Shown piece by piece: positions 15,997 through 24,859 of a stretch of 64,000 bases of DNA. Both the position numbers and the translations under genes were made by a program. The notes beneath the pieces were generated by a model, which saw nothing but the letters and a program-made list of their open reading frames with translations, did no database searches and had not been told where the DNA came from. The DNA comes from VXNJ01 sp965249595. Lineage in GTDB: Bacteria > Chloroflexota > UBA11872 > VXNJ01. The stretch is taken from positions 1,674,001-1,738,000 of the forward strand of contig OZ252242.1 in NCBI GenBank assembly GCA_965249595.1, in the 5' to 3' direction. Position 1 is the first letter of the stretch. Each line of letters begins with the position of its first letter.

Positions 15997-18444
15997 CTAG
16001 TTGTCGGTAACCGGGGCCCGACTATTGCCTTCAGGCAAATATCGATCAAGGAGGGTGGCTCGACTCATCCAGATTTCACCGACCGGAAAAATTGGGTCGC
16101 GCTGATCGGCTGTCGCCAAATCCGGTTGCCCTCTGGTCCTTTGAGCGGTATTTTGGCCCAGGCGGTCCGCTCCATCAGGGTGATAAAGGGCCAACATGCC
16201 CCGCATGTACTGTCGATCAAATTCCCGGCGCCAGCTTTGCGGTCGCGCCCAGACTGCAAATCCCAACCGCCGTGCGATGCGAAACAAAAGCGTCTCACTG
16301 GTGAGAGCCTTGGCCGGGCGGCCGTTGAGACCCAGGGTTCCATCGACCCCCTGCTGGGCCAGCACCGCCAGGTCGCCGCGAAACGCTTTTATCACCTGCC
16401 AGATGCGACGGGACGTAACGCTATCGCCCAGCTGTCTAAGCACTGAATTTCGAAGGTGTATTCGGCAGATGATGTCACCGGACGCGATCCGGGTCCCGTC
16501 CGGCAGGGTGACCGATCGGGGCCTCTTATGGACTTCCAACCCGTAGAGCAATATTCCGCCGGGCCTCACGGGCCGTAACCGATACCAGCGGGTATAAATC
16601 CGTTCCCATGCCCACCAGATCCAGAGCAGGCCGGCGGGCTCGCCTGGTTCATGCGGCCCGACTGTCGAGAGCACCAGGCGCATCCCTGCGCCGGCCAACC
16701 GGCGGGCCAAGCGGACGGAATGCGGGAGAGGCTCCGGCATCGTACCGCCGGCTGCATAGCGGCGGCGGCCGATTCCCAAAAACCCCAATGCCCAGCGCAC
16801 GAACATCCAGATCATTCCGAATCGCCACGGAAGGGTGCGAAATCGCCTGGGCGAGGTGTAAATGTACGTGCCGTTTCGACTGCGGGATCCGAAATGGGCG
16901 CGGCCGATTCGCTGCAACCTGCCGTCACCGGAACGCAGCGAATCGGCCGCGCGGCGCATCAGATCCAGATCTTCGGCAAGATGCAGGTCATCGTTGAATC
17001 CACCGAGCAGACTGAAAAGCTGACGGTCGATATAGAACATTTGGCTGTGTATGCCAAAGATTCGTTTTCCGAACTCCAACGTGTAAAAGAATCCCTTCTC
17101 GAAGAAGTCATCCGACTCGGCCAATACGGGGATGCTCCCGCCGCGGGCACCCGCCCGCCAGACTGCGGCCACGTCGCCGATCACCGTAGTCCCGAGGGTG
17201 GAATCGGCGTCGAGAAAGACGATAACGTCACCGTCCGCCGCCATAGCGCCGCGGTTTTTCGCCCGGGCGGTGCCTTGTCGTGATTCCCGCTCAAGTTGCA
17301 GCATGGGCTTGACGGCGGTCCCAGCCGCCCAACGCTCCGCCAGTTCGAGTACGACTCCGGCCGTGCCATCGCGCGAGTCGTTGTCTACAACCACGCATTG
17401 AACCCGATCCAATGGATAACGCTGCCCTGCCACCGATTCAAGCGCGCGGGTGATGTAGGACTGCTCATTGCGGGCAGGGATTACAACCGAGACCAGCGGT
17501 TGCCGGTCCCGCGCTGCCGGCCGGGTGCGGGCGACGAGTTGCCGGTCATGCCGCTGATGGGTGGCGAAGAGCTGGTTCACCGTTCCCAGTTCCCGCCGCG
17601 CAGCCAATTCCGTCAGACGGTCCAATACCCGCTCCAACGCCGGGCTGTCCTGCAAACGTTGGGGATGCAGGAAGACCTTTACCACCGGGCTGTGCGACAG
17701 CCCGCCACCAGTGAGCTGGCTGCTGGCCGCAACTGCCCCATTCCCGAGCTGCACCAGCAATTCGTGAATCCCGCCGACGCCCATATAACCCTGCCAGGGG
17801 GTAGTTATAGCCTGGCCGGATTGAATATCACGCACCTTTGCCTGCTCGATCAAATAGCGGAATCCGGCCGCGGCGACGCCCTGCCGGCCCTCCCGGTTGA
17901 TCAACCATGCCGGCGCACAGAACGCCTCTGGCTCCACTCCCAGGGCATCGGCCAGGCCGCGTCGGGCGGAAAGGGCGGATTCGTGGGCGGCATCTTCGGA
18001 GAGGGTTAGGAATTCAGCGGCCCGCGGCGCAAACCAGGCGCCGCGCCAGCGTTGGGTCAGCGAACCATGTAAGACACCCTGGGTCTGGTGAGTCCAACCG
18101 TGGGCCACGATTTCACTGCCCGCGGCCACCTCGGACCGCAGCAGGTCGCACAGGTCGGCATCCCGCTCCAGCGGCCAACGATCCGCATAGTTGGGGACCA
18201 CTTTGAGTACGCGCGGGCTGATCGCCCGTCGATCCAACTCGCCAAGCAGCTCACGTATGCCGGGGGTGAACGGTGGCGCCACGTCATGGATGGTAACGAT
18301 GAGCATGCGCTGTGGGATAGCGCTGAGGGAGTCGTGTGTTTGCATCAACTTGGCTGCCGGCCGGCGACGGAGCCATGAAGGAGTAGATGAAAAAATCGGC
18401 TGCATCGGTGGTCCAGATGGATGCAGCAAACGCAATCCGAGCAA
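15997..18444 (-). CDS. Three-domain fusion: DUF2334 polysaccharide deacetylase, GT2 glycosyltransferase, YkoP domain
   Basis: The 815-residue frame joins three domains usually encoded apart. Residues about 47-300 form a DUF2334/NodB-type deacetylase with TIHDVAPPFTPG (His-Asp) and EIVAHGWTHQ (two metal-binding His). Residues about 318-560 are a family 2 glycosyltransferase: VSVVIPARNEQSYI, the nucleotide-sugar VVDNDSRDGT, the DxD motif in FLDADSTLG, and LGGFNDDLHLAEDLDL near the catalytic base. Residues about 620-800 match YkoP of Bacillus: SGDIICRIHLRNSVL, LGFAVW, and EIWMSRATLLDRY at the end. In Bacillus, ykoP lies near a ykoT-type GT2, so the fusion unites known neighbours. No clear transmembrane anchor is seen except weak hydrophobicity near residue 575-595. 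The start is unresolved: TTG 18444, ATG 18345 or ATG 18306 (MLIVTIHDV). It begins 16 bp after the upstream gene's stop, suggesting co-transcription. The likely job is surface glycan or glycolipid synthesis (inference). Confidence 0.85.
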   Translation of the reverse strand: MLGLRLLHPSGPPMQPIFSSTPSWLRRRPAAKLMQTHDSLSAIPQRMLIVTIHDVAPPFTPGIRELLGELDRRAISPRVLKVVPNYADRWPLERDADLCDLLRSEVAAGSEIVAHGWTHQTQGVLHGSLTQRWRGAWFAPRAAEFLTLSEDAAHESALSARRGLADALGVEPEAFCAPAWLINREGRQGVAAAGFRYLIEQAKVRDIQSGQAITTPWQGYMGVGGIHELLVQLGNGAVAASSQLTGGGLSHSPVVKVFLHPQRLQDSPALERVLDRLTELAARRELGTVNQLFATHQRHDRQLVARTRPAARDRQPLVSVVIPARNEQSYITRALESVAGQRYPLDRVQCVVVDNDSRDGTAGVVLELAERWAAGTAVKPMLQLERESRQGTARAKNRGAMAADGDVIVFLDADSTLGTTVIGDVAAVWRAGARGGSIPVLAESDDFFEKGFFYTLEFGKRIFGIHSQMFYIDRQLFSLLGGFNDDLHLAEDLDLMRRAADSLRSGDGRLQRIGRAHFGSRSRNGTYIYTSPRRFRTLPWRFGMIWMFVRWALGFLGIGRRRYAAGGTMPEPLPHSVRLARRLAGAGMRLVLSTVGPHEPGEPAGLLWIWWAWERIYTRWYRLRPVRPGGILLYGLEVHKRPRSVTLPDGTRIASGDIICRIHLRNSVLRQLGDSVTSRRIWQVIKAFRGDLAVLAQQGVDGTLGLNGRPAKALTSETLLFRIARRLGFAVWARPQSWRREFDRQYMRGMLALYHPDGADRLGQNTAQRTRGQPDLATADQRDPIFPVGEIWMSRATLLDRYLPEGNSRAPVTDN

Positions 18445-18460
18445 ACCCTAGTTTGCTGTT

Positions 18461-19531
18461 TTACTGCAAAGCCCCTGCCGCAGTTATCGGCCATTCCTCG
18501 ACTAATTCGCCATTGCGACAGGCGTAGATTTTTCGGTGTAGCAATACTGTGCTGTCGGAATAGTGCGGAATCAATTCAATTCGATCGCCGATGTGCAGTG
18601 CTTCGCCACCGTCGGGGACCAGGAACATATGTTCGGCACTTAAACGCGCGCAATGCCACCCGCTTGGATTTACGACCATGGGCAGCCCGGTGTGGCGCCC
18701 GGTCGACTTCCAACCTGCGTCCCCGATGGCTTGTCCGGAGCGCGCGGCCGATACCACCTGGCACAGCAATTTCAATGCCAGCGCATGACCTTCGACCCCC
18801 GCCTGCTGGTAGGTCAAGTCCATCAGGACCGCGCCGCCGGCCTGCAGCTCGGTTAGGACCGATTGCTCAAGGAAAAAGCGGTAGTTGCCGCTCCCGCCGC
18901 CGGATAGCACGGCGATGTCGTGGCCTTGCTCAATGCACAAGCGATGGGCCCGCTTTATGACCGCCGCCGATGCCGTGGTTTCGCGTTCTTTGTCGGCGTC
19001 CGCCATGGCCATCACATGGCCCTCGTATCCCATCAAACCCCGCAACCGCACACCATCAAGTTCGCCGATCAGAGAACACAGGCCCGGCGCTTCTCGCGGT
19101 GTCACCCCGCAGCGATGGAAGTTAACGTCGATATCGACCAGGAGATCTATTGCCAATCCCGCGGCATTGGCCGCGGCCGCAATTTCACGGATGTTGGCGA
19201 CGTCGTCGACGGCAACGCAGACATTTGCTAATTTCGCCACCTGGATGAGGCGGGCGACCTTGGTTGTGCCGACTACCTCGTTGGCAATTAGGATGTCGCC
19301 GACTCCGCCCTCGGCCATTGCCAGCGCCTCGGTTGATTTGGCGCAGGTTACGCCGACTGCTCCGGCCTCAATCAAACGTTTAGCCATCGCCGGCGCCTTG
19401 CATGCCTTCACGTGCGGCCTCCAGTCAAAACCGGCGGCGGCGCACCGCTTGACCATCAGACGGGCGTTGTGCTCTATTGCGTCCAGGTCAACCAGCAGCG
19501 CTGGCGTGTCTACCGTGCGTGCAAATGTCAT
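18461..19531 (-). CDS. D-threonine aldolase / D-serine dehydratase-like PLP enzyme
   Basis: This protein of about 356 residues has an alanine-racemase-type PLP barrel (to about residue 235) and a C-terminal beta domain. TPALLVDLDAIEHNARLM and WRPHVKACKAPAMAKR carry the PLP lysine (HVKACK), and LSGGGSGNY binds the phosphate. Near the C-terminus canonical members have a His-x-Cys/Asp metal site; here the region reads IPHYSDSTVLLH, with Tyr at the usual His position by my alignment and His one residue earlier. Metal use may therefore differ. The start is ATG 19531 (MTFARTVDTPALL); the frame reaches back to 19597. It is followed closely by the glycosyltransferase fusion. The real substrate is a beta-hydroxy D-amino acid or relative by family only. 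Confidence 0.85.
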   Translation of the reverse strand: MTFARTVDTPALLVDLDAIEHNARLMVKRCAAAGFDWRPHVKACKAPAMAKRLIEAGAVGVTCAKSTEALAMAEGGVGDILIANEVVGTTKVARLIQVAKLANVCVAVDDVANIREIAAAANAAGLAIDLLVDIDVNFHRCGVTPREAPGLCSLIGELDGVRLRGLMGYEGHVMAMADADKERETTASAAVIKRAHRLCIEQGHDIAVLSGGGSGNYRFFLEQSVLTELQAGGAVLMDLTYQQAGVEGHALALKLLCQVVSAARSGQAIGDAGWKSTGRHTGLPMVVNPSGWHCARLSAEHMFLVPDGGEALHIGDRIELIPHYSDSTVLLHRKIYACRNGELVEEWPITAAGALQ

Positions 19532-19629
19532 ACAGCCTCCCCCAACCTCAAAATCGTAACGGACAGCCGAGGACTGTTTGCGGATGGCTGCAAGCAACGC
19601 CGCTTGCTGTGGGTTGGATCAAACGCGGG

Positions 19630-20325
19630 CTATACCAGCCAAGCATCGAAATTTGACCGGTGCATTGGCTCGTCCATCCAGTCAGTATCGGGTTCAGGCA
19701 GCTGTTGGGCACGTTTGACATTGAGCAATCCCTGCGGGAGGAAGAGGGTGTTGGGGCGGCCGGAACGGGCGATCCAATGGAGGGCGCGTGCATCCTGGAT
19801 GGCGTTGGCAACGGCCAGGGTTAGCACGGTGTCTTGGATGCAGTAATCAATGACTTTCTGCCGTTGGCCAGCTTGCCACATGTGCGGCGCGAAATTACCG
19901 GCGATGCCCTCGGATTTTGCGCCTACGTTCATACCTCGGGCGGCGGTGCCGAGAGCGAGACGGAAGCCCTTCATGCAGAACAGTTGATACATCATGTCGA
20001 TGTGGGCCAAGGCAAGTTTTTGGCATGTTTCCATGTCGCCAGATTCCTGGGCCAGTACCTGCCAGTCAAAGCCCAGGCCATTCCAAGTTACTATCTTTCG
20101 CCTGCGGGATTGAGCTTCCAGGTAGGCGAGCATTGCGCGGATATCTTGTCGGGTCATCAGGTCGGCGGGGCTGCCATCCGGGCTCTTGCTTGCCCAGACG
20201 ATAGTGGCGTCGGGCTCGTTGGTAGTCGTAACCGCGCAGGCTACTCCTAACGGGCTGTGATCTTGCCAGTTTGAGCCTTCCGGAAAAGGCTTGGCGGTTT
20301 CGATGTCGAGGGCGATGAAGTCCAT
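19630..20325 (-). CDS. Ribonuclease-H-like 3'-5' exonuclease (DEDDy)
   Basis: The 231-residue protein starts MDFIALDIETAKPF at ATG 20325, after AAAGGAA at ideal spacing. FIALDIET gives the first Asp-x-Glu, IVTWNGLGFDWQVL the Exo II Asp, and YCIQDTVLTL the Tyr-x3-Asp of Exo III, so the catalytic set looks complete. This resembles predicted exonucleases of the RNase_H_2/YprB group rather than DnaQ. It is upstream of, and in the same direction as, the PLP enzyme at 18461 with about 100 bp between them. A role in DNA repair or RNA turnover is inferred. Confidence 0.78.
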   Translation of the reverse strand: MDFIALDIETAKPFPEGSNWQDHSPLGVACAVTTTNEPDATIVWASKSPDGSPADLMTRQDIRAMLAYLEAQSRRRKIVTWNGLGFDWQVLAQESGDMETCQKLALAHIDMMYQLFCMKGFRLALGTAARGMNVGAKSEGIAGNFAPHMWQAGQRQKVIDYCIQDTVLTLAVANAIQDARALHWIARSGRPNTLFLPQGLLNVKRAQQLPEPDTDWMDEPMHRSNFDAWLV

Positions 20326-20538
20326 AGTGTTCCTTTGCAAAGAGGCCGGAATTGAACTGGTCTCGGTTTGTGGTTTGCTTTGCTTCCGTCTCGTTCGCAG
20401 TCGTTAACCGATCGCTCGGATGGAGAGTCGAATCGAGATTGCCGTAGATTTCTCAGCACTTTTATTTGCCTTACAGCATCGGGCAATGCGGGTATCGTTA
20501 CTCCTTGCGCAGGCTGGTGGAGTTCAATGCACAACGAA

Positions 20539-20793
20539 TTAGTCTGTTTCTTTATTGCGCCCAGCCCGACTCATCCACCAAACATTCAAAGCGACTATCA
20601 CAGCGGATGCGATCCACATCGCCGTCCCCAGGTTCGGGTTAACTTGCAGCCCAATTCCCAATCCCAGAAAGAAAACAACAAAGGCGACCAGAAATAGCAC
20701 CGCGTGGCCGGCAATCCTGGCCCATGTTGTCAATCCCTTTGATCGTCTCAATTGATTTCTCCAGGATCCTCGCTCGGATTCTTCGCCGAACAA
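20539..20793 (-). CDS. Small two-helix membrane protein
   Basis: This protein of up to 84 residues has two clear hydrophobic helices (about 24-48 and 55-74), a basic amphipathic N-terminus and a short charged tail SRAGRNKETD. TTG 20793 opens the frame, but a later TTG after AAAGGG (MTTWARIAGHAVL) could be the start. It overlaps nothing and I recognise no family. Confidence 0.5.
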   Translation of the reverse strand: MFGEESERGSWRNQLRRSKGLTTWARIAGHAVLFLVAFVVFFLGLGIGLQVNPNLGTAMWIASAVIVALNVWWMSRAGRNKETD

Positions 20794-21078
20794 CTGCCAA
20801 TATTTTTACGCGACGACGGTTTATGGACATTTAGCAACGCCGACCCGTGCGAGTAGCGCATTTGTCGTGTGCTGGTCGCGCACAAACGTGTTTGGCAACA
20901 AATCCACAAGATTGCCGTCAATTTTGATAGTCGCCAGCATCCGGGTGAGCATGCAATTCGCGGCGCGTCGTCGCGGGCCGGTTGCTCGGTTGAAAAGCAC
21001 TTCAACACATTGATCGATCCCATACTGAATTTGCGGATCGGCGAAGAACTTCGTAGGGCGCTTTCGGGAGAAGAGCAA

Positions 21079-21948
21079 ATGCAGATATTGGCGCAACGCT
21101 TGGTTGCAAATCGATCGTTATTGACCGCCGGCTTGGCAGCATTTCTGGCAATTGCGGCCCTGGCCCTTTTCACGTTCCCCACCAGCGCTGGTGGCCAAGG
21201 CGTCCCCGTTCGATTTCCGACCAATCAGGTAGACGATTCGACCAAGGACGCGGCATCGACGATGCTGACGGTTGAGGGCCTTGGATCACGCAGTGTCGAT
21301 TACGATGGCGCGATCGGGCGATTCAATATCAGAGTGTTGCGCGAATCCATCATCGCCGCGGTTTCCGACGGCAATGTAGCCGTGCAAGCGATCGCTGATG
21401 CGGTGGCCGAAACCTGCACCACCGGTGAGACGCCATCTGCCGACCCCGCGACAACGCCGGCATGCATTTCGCCCAACGGCCTGCAGACGGTTGGAATCAG
21501 CATTTACGAAGAATTCGACTACACCGAACTCGGCCGGGTATCGCAAGGATTCCGCTATGAGAACCGGCTGGCGATTGCCATTCGCGGCACGGGATTTGCC
21601 GGTGGGCTGGTCGACCTGGTTATCAAATCAGGCGGCGACCTCGTGCGCTTTGACGGTCTCGATTTCACCACCTCGCGACGCTCGGAGTTCGAGCGCCTGG
21701 CCCTGCTTGATGCCATCGACGACGCACAATCTACGGCCAACGCGATCGCCGGTCACATGGGATACCGGATTGCCCGTATCGTTGAGCTCAAACCCGCCGT
21801 TGATTTCGCCGTCAACCGCAATGTCGTTGTGTCGGCCCAAGCCGACGCCGGCGGGGGGTTTGCGCCGACCAGAGTATTTGCCGGACAAGAGGTCATCACT
21901 TCGCGGGTCACGATGGTCTTCGAACTGCGCCCGCCGTCCGCTGGCTGA
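21079..21948 (+). CDS. SIMPL (DUF541) domain periplasmic protein
   Basis: The start at ATG 21079 (after GGGAGAAGAG) gives about 289 residues. A hydrophobic segment near residues 15-35 ends in TSAGGQG, a likely export signal. The mature part carries the SIMPL pattern: TVEGLGSRSVDYDGAIGRF, LQTVGISIYEEFDY, GFRYENRLAIAI, and the C-terminal PTRVFAGQEVITSRVTMVFEL. SIMPL proteins are secreted or periplasmic and have been linked to oxidative stress defence and outer-membrane functions, but the biochemical role is not settled. An in-frame extension to 20869 exists but looks non-coding. Confidence 0.82.
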   Translation: MQILAQRLVANRSLLTAGLAAFLAIAALALFTFPTSAGGQGVPVRFPTNQVDDSTKDAASTMLTVEGLGSRSVDYDGAIGRFNIRVLRESIIAAVSDGNVAVQAIADAVAETCTTGETPSADPATTPACISPNGLQTVGISIYEEFDYTELGRVSQGFRYENRLAIAIRGTGFAGGLVDLVIKSGGDLVRFDGLDFTTSRRSEFERLALLDAIDDAQSTANAIAGHMGYRIARIVELKPAVDFAVNRNVVVSAQADAGGGFAPTRVFAGQEVITSRVTMVFELRPPSAG

Positions 21949-22316
21949 TCTTGAACGCTTTGATGGCCGACACCGCGGCCGATCGCCAGCGTTGACGGGG
22001 CGAATCCTTGCTTCAATGAGATTTTGCCCGTGAAACTCTGGATATCCTCCCGGTTCAGCTGTCGAATTGTGGTGCTCTTTGAGATCCGTGACCCGCCCTT
22101 TTATGTCGACTGAATTTCATTTGACCGAAACCTTGAACTGGGTTGCCGGCTGCTTGATTGAACCCGGCAATAAAGCAGGCAATTCGATCGCCTGTTGACA
22201 CGATCGGATTCCTCCGGCCGGATCTGCCGTCAATTCGGACCTGCTTGAACGCCGACAGCCGTTGACCTCTCGTTCCTAGGCTGCTAGTCTTTTGTCATAA
22301 GGTGAGGGGTTGCAAG
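21949..22316. promoter_or_regulatory. Intergenic with two small hairpins upstream of desaturase 2
   Basis: TTGCCGG (22143-22149) pairs with CCGGCAA (22164-22170), and CAGGC...GCCTG follows about ten bases on. These could mark the end of the SIMPL transcript. TTGACC at 22262-22267 is a possible -35 box for desaturase 2 with only a weak -10. No gene is seen in these 368 bp. Confidence 0.35.
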
Positions 22317-23492
22317 TTGGCCACAGAGGCGCTTGGCGCTGCCGGGATTCGGCCGCTGGCGGAGGTTCGCAAGGAACTTCGGGTCAAGTGGTACCGGTGT
22401 CCGATCGAGCACAAGGTCCTGCGGGAACTATCGCGGCGCAGCAATGTGCAGGGCTTTTTGCAAGCCGGTGGGCACCTGGGCATGTTCCTGACTACCGGCG
22501 CGCTCACCTATTTCCTATGGACGCAGCAAATCTGGATCGCGTTCGTATTCGCCCTTTTCCTGCACGGCACAGTGGCCAGTTTCTGGGTTGGCGTAGCCTG
22601 CCACGAACTCACGCACGGATCGGTTTTTCGCACCAAGCGGCTTAACCGGCTTTTTCTCTACCTGTTTAGCACCGTCAGTTGGTTTGATCCCTTCGAATAC
22701 GCCGCCAGCCACACTTACCACCACCGCTATACGCTCCACCCGGAAGGGGACAGAGAGGTTCTCCTGCCCCTTCATCCCTCGGTGGGCAGGACCTTCATGT
22801 TGCAGTTGTTTACGGTGAACCTGTTTACGCAGCGTGGTCGAACGTTGTCCAAAGGCGGACTTTTTTCCACGATCATGAGCACCGCCCGCGCGGCGGTCGG
22901 AACATCCGGCCCTTCCGAGATTCCCAGCAATTTATGGCTGAAGATGCTGCGCCAGGACCAACCGCAACAGTTTCGTCGATCAATGTGGTGGTCGCGCTGG
23001 CATCTTGCGTTCCATGGCGCCGTGGTAGTCGTTGGTCTGGCAACCGGTCAATGGGTGGTGCCGTTGCTTTTGACGGTCGCACCATTCATCGCCAACTGGG
23101 GGCAGTACGCTTGCTCGATGCCCCAGCACTGTGGCCTGATCGATGAGACGCCCGACTTTCGCAAGAGCGTGCGTTCGATGACCCTTATCCCGATTCTTGA
23201 GTTCCTCTACTGGCGGATGAACTGGCATTTGGAACACCACATGTACGCCGGCGTTCCCTGTTACAACTTGAAAAAACTCCACCACACGGTGGCCCACGAC
23301 ATGCCGGCGCCGAGGACCCTCCGTAGCGCCTGGCGCGAGATGCTGCGAATCTGGGAACGCCAACAGGAAGAACCGGGATATCAGTACGACACTCCGCTGC
23401 CGCTGACTGCGGGCCACATCCGTTCAGACAATCCCGACGAACTGGAAAGCGCCATCGGTGACCTGGCGCCAGAGGAGATCCGGCAGCCCTAA
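22317..23492 (+). CDS. Membrane fatty acid desaturase family protein, copy 2
   Basis: This 391-residue paralogue of the proteins at 5185 and 29783 carries the boxes HELTHGSVF, HTYHHRYTLH and EHHMYAGVPCYNLKKLH, plus PQHCGL. The whole length aligns with its siblings, including the leader PLAEVRKELRVKWYRCPIEHKVL and the tail SAIGDLAPEEIR. I prefer the TTG at 22317, set 6 bases behind GAGGGG; a GTG at 22302 adds five residues. The leader region AGGTG.GGGGTTGCA resembles that of copy 1, showing that the duplication included upstream DNA. Substrate unknown. Confidence 0.9.
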   Translation: MATEALGAAGIRPLAEVRKELRVKWYRCPIEHKVLRELSRRSNVQGFLQAGGHLGMFLTTGALTYFLWTQQIWIAFVFALFLHGTVASFWVGVACHELTHGSVFRTKRLNRLFLYLFSTVSWFDPFEYAASHTYHHRYTLHPEGDREVLLPLHPSVGRTFMLQLFTVNLFTQRGRTLSKGGLFSTIMSTARAAVGTSGPSEIPSNLWLKMLRQDQPQQFRRSMWWSRWHLAFHGAVVVVGLATGQWVVPLLLTVAPFIANWGQYACSMPQHCGLIDETPDFRKSVRSMTLIPILEFLYWRMNWHLEHHMYAGVPCYNLKKLHHTVAHDMPAPRTLRSAWREMLRIWERQQEEPGYQYDTPLPLTAGHIRSDNPDELESAIGDLAPEEIRQP

Positions 23493-23978
23493 TTCATCGG
23501 CCCCGACGTCGTTTGGCAGCACCGCGGGTGAAAGTTTTTGCTGTGTCCCGTTGGCTAGATTGCCAAATCTGCAGGATCCTTAGATCATCGCCACGCAGTA
23601 GAGCCACCGGGTAGCGTTACCCGCCTTTAGCGCCGTTCGGTCCGGCGCGGCTGCGGGTCACCGAAACTTTAGACCACTCGTGTTTGCATGCAGGTCAACG
23701 ATTTAGCTCAAAACTGCAGCCGAGCCCGATTCAATTCGATTCGGGCCAAAGGAATCCCAATTCGTCAGTGAGATTGTTCGCGTTGTCTTCTATATCTATA
23801 TATACGTAGGCGAAAACTGACTCCGGTTATCCGACCCGGATACCTTTTGCTTGTTGGCGAACGTTCGGCCCGAGGTCCATCTGCCGCAAACTACTAATTG
23901 AATGTTCGCACTGCCACTGCGGAAGCGGGTTGAATCCGATTCGGATATCAGCAGTGGATTCAAAGAGGGAGCTGTGGC
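23493..23978. other. Intergenic, no gene seen
   Basis: These 486 bp lie between desaturase 2 and the SDR gene. An AT-rich run TCTATATCTATATATACG near 23790 is the only marked feature and may hold a promoter. No stable reading frame, tRNA or repeat is recognised. Confidence 0.4.
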
Positions 23979-24797
23979 ATGAATTTTGGCCTGGAAGGAA
24001 AAAAGGCATTCGTCGCCGGCGGCGGTCGCGGGATTGGAAAAGCAATCGCGCGCGTACTGGCTGGTGAGGGCTGCGACCTGGTCGTGGCCGCGCGAACCAA
24101 GGATCAACTGGATGCCTCGGCCGCGGAAATCGCCCGCGCCACCGGGCGCACCGTAATTCCGATGGTCATGGACGCAACCAGCACCGAGCAGGTGAACGAG
24201 GTTGTGGCGGCGGCGGCCTCGGCACTGGGCGGCCTGCATATCCTGGTCAACAGCGCTTCCCACCCCGGCGGGGCCGCGGATGCTGTGGGTTATATCGAAA
24301 CCATCAATGAGGATTCATTGATAAATGATTTCGACATCAAGTTCGTCGGCGCCCTGCGCTGCACCCGGGCAGCGATCCCGTTACTAAAGAAACAAGGGTG
24401 GGGCCGGATCATCAATATCAGCGGCGGAAATGCCCGCAGGGCCGGCAACCTCACCGGCGGTGCCCGCAATGTTTCACTTGTCCACATGACCAAGACCCTG
24501 TCTAACCAGCTGGGGCAATTCGGCATCACCGTCAATTGCATCCATCCGGGCCCGACTCGTACCGAGCGGACCGCGGGCATGCTTGCGGATCGAGCTGAGC
24601 GCGAGGGACTTGGCCCGGAAGATACCGAGCGCCCAGATTTTTTCGCGAGCGCGGACCAAAGCAATGCCATAGGTCGCATGATCGATGCCGAAGAGCTCGG
24701 TTATGTGGCCGCTTTCCTAGCTTCGGACAAGGCATGGGCGGTTACCGGCGAGGTCATTGCCGCGGGCGGTGGCGAGGGCAGCGCGGTTTTTTACTAG
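23979..24797 (+). CDS. Divergent SDR protein lacking the catalytic Tyr-x3-Lys
   Basis: This 272-residue short-chain dehydrogenase/reductase has an intact nucleotide site (AGGGRGIGKAIARVL), a LVNSAS segment in place of NNAG and IINISGG with the conserved Ser. Where Tyr-x3-Lys is expected the sequence reads GGARNVSLVHMTKTL: aligning HMTKTL with the usual H-L-T-K-S-L puts Gly at the Tyr position and Asn at the Lys position. The C-terminus (AVTGEVIAAGGGEG) is normal. I recall related SDR subgroups with Arg-Asn here, so this may be a non-classical enzyme or a binding protein, not decay. The start ATG follows GAGGGAG. It converges on the fucosidase gene. Confidence 0.85.
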   Translation: MNFGLEGKKAFVAGGGRGIGKAIARVLAGEGCDLVVAARTKDQLDASAAEIARATGRTVIPMVMDATSTEQVNEVVAAAASALGGLHILVNSASHPGGAADAVGYIETINEDSLINDFDIKFVGALRCTRAAIPLLKKQGWGRIINISGGNARRAGNLTGGARNVSLVHMTKTLSNQLGQFGITVNCIHPGPTRTERTAGMLADRAEREGLGPEDTERPDFFASADQSNAIGRMIDAEELGYVAAFLASDKAWAVTGEVIAAGGGEGSAVFY

Positions 24798-24839
24798 GAC
24801 TCTTAGACCCATTCCGTAGGCGGCAACTGCCGGCGCCGA

Positions 24840-24859
24840 ATTGATATTTCAATATCAAT
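24840..24859. terminator. AT-rich palindrome between convergent genes
   Basis: ATTGATAT (24840-24847) and ATATCAAT (24852-24859) form a perfect 8-bp stem over a TTCA loop, overlapping the fucosidase stop codon. It could act in both directions, but the stem is weak and no T-run follows. Confidence 0.35.
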
